This document shows positions 62,463-64,000 of a DNA stretch of 64,000 nucleotides, piece by piece. Under the pieces are notes generated by a model, which did no database searches, was not told where the DNA came from, and worked only from the letters and a program-made list of their open reading frames with translations. Each line of letters opens with the position of its first letter. The stretch's first letter is position 1. Made by a program: the position numbers and the translations under genes. This DNA comes from Loripinus fragilis (taxonomy: Eukaryota > Mollusca > Bivalvia > Lucinida > Lucinidae): assembly GCA_964019695.1 (NCBI GenBank), contig OZ026516.1, positions 95,728,368-95,792,367 on the forward strand, written 5' to 3'.

Positions 62463-62496
62463 GACACTCTGATGGTATTCCTGATAGGTTGATTGT

Positions 62497-62842
62497 GAAA
62501 CAACAGAGCCCTAGGGCCCTGGATTGCTCCCCTGAATCCTGGTACATGAGGAGACAATGTTTTGGCCTGTGGCAAAAGATATCATTTATTTTTAGCTCTG
62601 GTGGCCATGTTGTTCAGCCGAGCTAAACATTCTGATCAATTTTGGTAGAGGGCATCATGAGGAAAATTTCTGTGAAATAATATTGAATTCGGATCAGTGG
62701 TTCAGGAGATACCGATATTTCATATCAGGAGCTCTGGCAGCCCTTTTGTTCAACAGAGTAAAATCATTTGTGCAATTTTGGTAGAGGGCATCATGAGGAA
62801 AAAATCTGTGAAATTAATTTGAATTTGGACCAGTGGTTCACT
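62497..62842. repeat. Dispersed bivalve-type repeat, truncated copy
   Basis: Starts 'acagagccctagggccctgg'; contains two ~140-bp modules with 'ttttggtagagggcatcatg' near 62,640 and 62,777. The end motif is missing. Confidence 0.6.
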
Positions 62843-63317
62843 AAACAAAACATTATAGAGAAGCGTTATCAAAACAATGTCAAGGCTACATCAACAACAA
62901 TAATGACAGCCTCAAAACGAACTTTTTAAACTTACAGTTACTATGTGGAGATTTTAGGCAGGACTTGTGAATTTAAGTATTCTTTAAAACTGTTGATCTG
63001 TCGTAGGGCCAAATTCTAAAGGAACTTCAATGAACCCAGCAAGCTGCATTTACCCAAAGAAAACAGTTCCAAAATAAATCCAGTTGTTTTTGAGCTCATA
63101 CTCGCATAGTTACTCCCTATAGAATGCCATTTTAATAATTATTTAGAAAATTACAGAGTTTACAAGATGGCTGCATCATCTTTCATGGACAGTGGTTACA
63201 AACTATTTTCCTTCGCCGGGCTTTCAAATTTAAAATATCGTCAACAAAGTAAGAAAGACGACAAAAATTAGCAAACCCTATACAAATGTGCTGTCTTGTT
63301 CCAAAGTTGGAATCATA

Positions 63318-63466
63318 AGGAATGAATTAATTTTGTGTATTTTATCGATGACGGATGTGTAAACTCCAGCGAATCACTCACAAACCCGAGTAAATTATGT
63401 ACAGCTTGTGAGTGATTTGCCGGAGTTTATTCATTGATAAAATCCATAAAAATAAAATTCATTCCT
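63318..63466. mobile_element. Foldback MITE-like element, ~149 bp
   Basis: AGGAATGAATT/AATTCATTCCT ends, with inner arms TAAACTCC-GC-AATCACTCACAA and their complement, around a short loop near 63,405. In a BTAF1 intron. Confidence 0.75.
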
Positions 63467-63744
63467 ATAATGAAAACATTGGTTATGGTGCTCAATAGAA
63501 GATCTTGATGTGAGGCTTTGAAAGCTACTAGTAGCCACAAACATAGGTCCAGTTAAGGAAATGTTATGAGCATAATAATTGTAAATATCTTCTTGCCCAC
63601 TAACTTAAACATGTATTTTGAGTGCTCAAAAGAACCGTCTCATTGAGTACCCACAACACATACTTTGGTTAAGAAAAAGAAAAATAGTATTCAATGACAC
63701 ACTCTTATCTGGAGGCCTGCATAACATACATGTAGTTCTGACAT

Positions 63745-63945
63745 TGTTCTGTTTGATTTGATTCCTTACGTCCCAGTCAACAATTTTTCCGTTATGTTGG
63801 GACTGGTCTTCCTGGGTTGAACCAGTACTAAGCAAGGATGTGTCTTGCTCAAGGACACAACACAGTAGCGCCAGTTGAGCTCAAACCCACGGCCCCTCGG
63901 TCTTGAGTCAAGCTATCTACCACTGATCCACTGTGCGCCCTGTAT
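63745..63945 (-). mobile_element. tRNA-derived SINE of a different family
   Basis: On the minus strand it starts CAGGGCGCACAGTGGATCAG with A-box-like and B-box-like segments (GTGGGTTTGAGC), contains 'gtccttgagcaagacac' and ends 'gactgggacgtaaggaatca'. Its tail resembles the other SINE family but the head differs. It lies in a BTAF1 intron. Confidence 0.65.
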
Positions 63946-63977
63946 TTCTAACTGTTAGGTAAAATGACTTTACTAGC

Positions 63978-64000
63978 CTGTAAGTCCTCCATGGGGTTCC
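63978..64000 (-). CDS. BTAF1: BTAF1 third-last coding exon (partial, 3' end only)
   Basis: The last 23 bases of the window, read on the minus strand, encode (W)NPMEDLQ, the segment just before helicase motif VI in SNF2 ATPases (family form WNPxxDLQA). It joins in frame to the next exon, which starts [10 protein letters not shown]. The boundary after CAG is followed by GCTAGT, so the donor would be GC rather than GT; no GT donor nearby preserves the frame. The exon runs off the right edge, so its length is unknown. Assignment depends on continuity with the two downstream exons. Confidence 0.8.

Larger units (their letters stand above)
62255..63977 (-). other. BTAF1: BTAF1 intron with apparent GC donor
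   Basis: A 1.72-kb intron between the partial exon at the window edge and the motif VI exon. The donor reads CAG|GCTAGT and the acceptor TTGCAG. It holds a ~63-bp palindrome, a bivalve-type dispersed repeat, a ~150-bp foldback element and a tRNA-derived SINE. Confidence 0.75.

Overview
This is animal nuclear DNA: AT-rich, intron-containing and full of repeats. It is most likely from a bivalve mollusc, perhaps a heterodont clam or mussel. That guess rests on the style of the dispersed repeats (short palindromes, tRNA-headed SINEs with AAAC-rich tails, repeats ending in 'ctcaccttgagc...ggctcaggtgaac') and is inference. Nothing bacterial, viral or organellar was recognised.

Positions 1-45,840 are one tandem macrosatellite. 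Nine full units, one shortened unit and a terminal partial unit, mostly 4.43-4.85 kb, lie head to tail, and the array continues past the left edge. Each unit is a composite: (i) many monomers of about 95 or 150 bp carrying the palindrome TCGCATATGCGA, the longer ones with an extra hairpin; (ii) a unique block with a hydrophobic 93-residue open frame on the minus strand; (iii) a tRNA-like Pol III cassette on the minus strand; (iv) two strong hairpins followed by a length-variable poly-T/poly-G tract; (v) one to three copies of a 220-bp subrepeat; (vi) a unique block that looks like a decayed exon, open only in unit 10. Units 3-9 show a three-unit higher-order period of about 14.04 kb. Outer units (1, 2, the start of 3, the end of 10, and 11) are an older form and the inner ones a younger, homogenised form.

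Positions 45,840-59,500 are gene-poor. They hold three related tRNA-derived SINEs (two with clear target-site duplications), foldback elements, a 1.9-kb minisatellite of a 29-bp unit, a LINE 3' fragment nested in another repeat, a 522-bp element with perfect 24-bp terminal inverted repeats, and a family of ~65-bp palindromes.

Positions 59,546-64,000 carry the only confident protein-coding gene, on the minus strand: the last three coding exons of a BTAF1/Mot1-type SNF2 ATPase (TBP-associated factor 172). Its 5' part lies beyond the right edge. Its introns contain two near-identical pogo/mariner-like MITEs, several palindromes and a different SINE; the intron at the right edge appears to use a GC donor.
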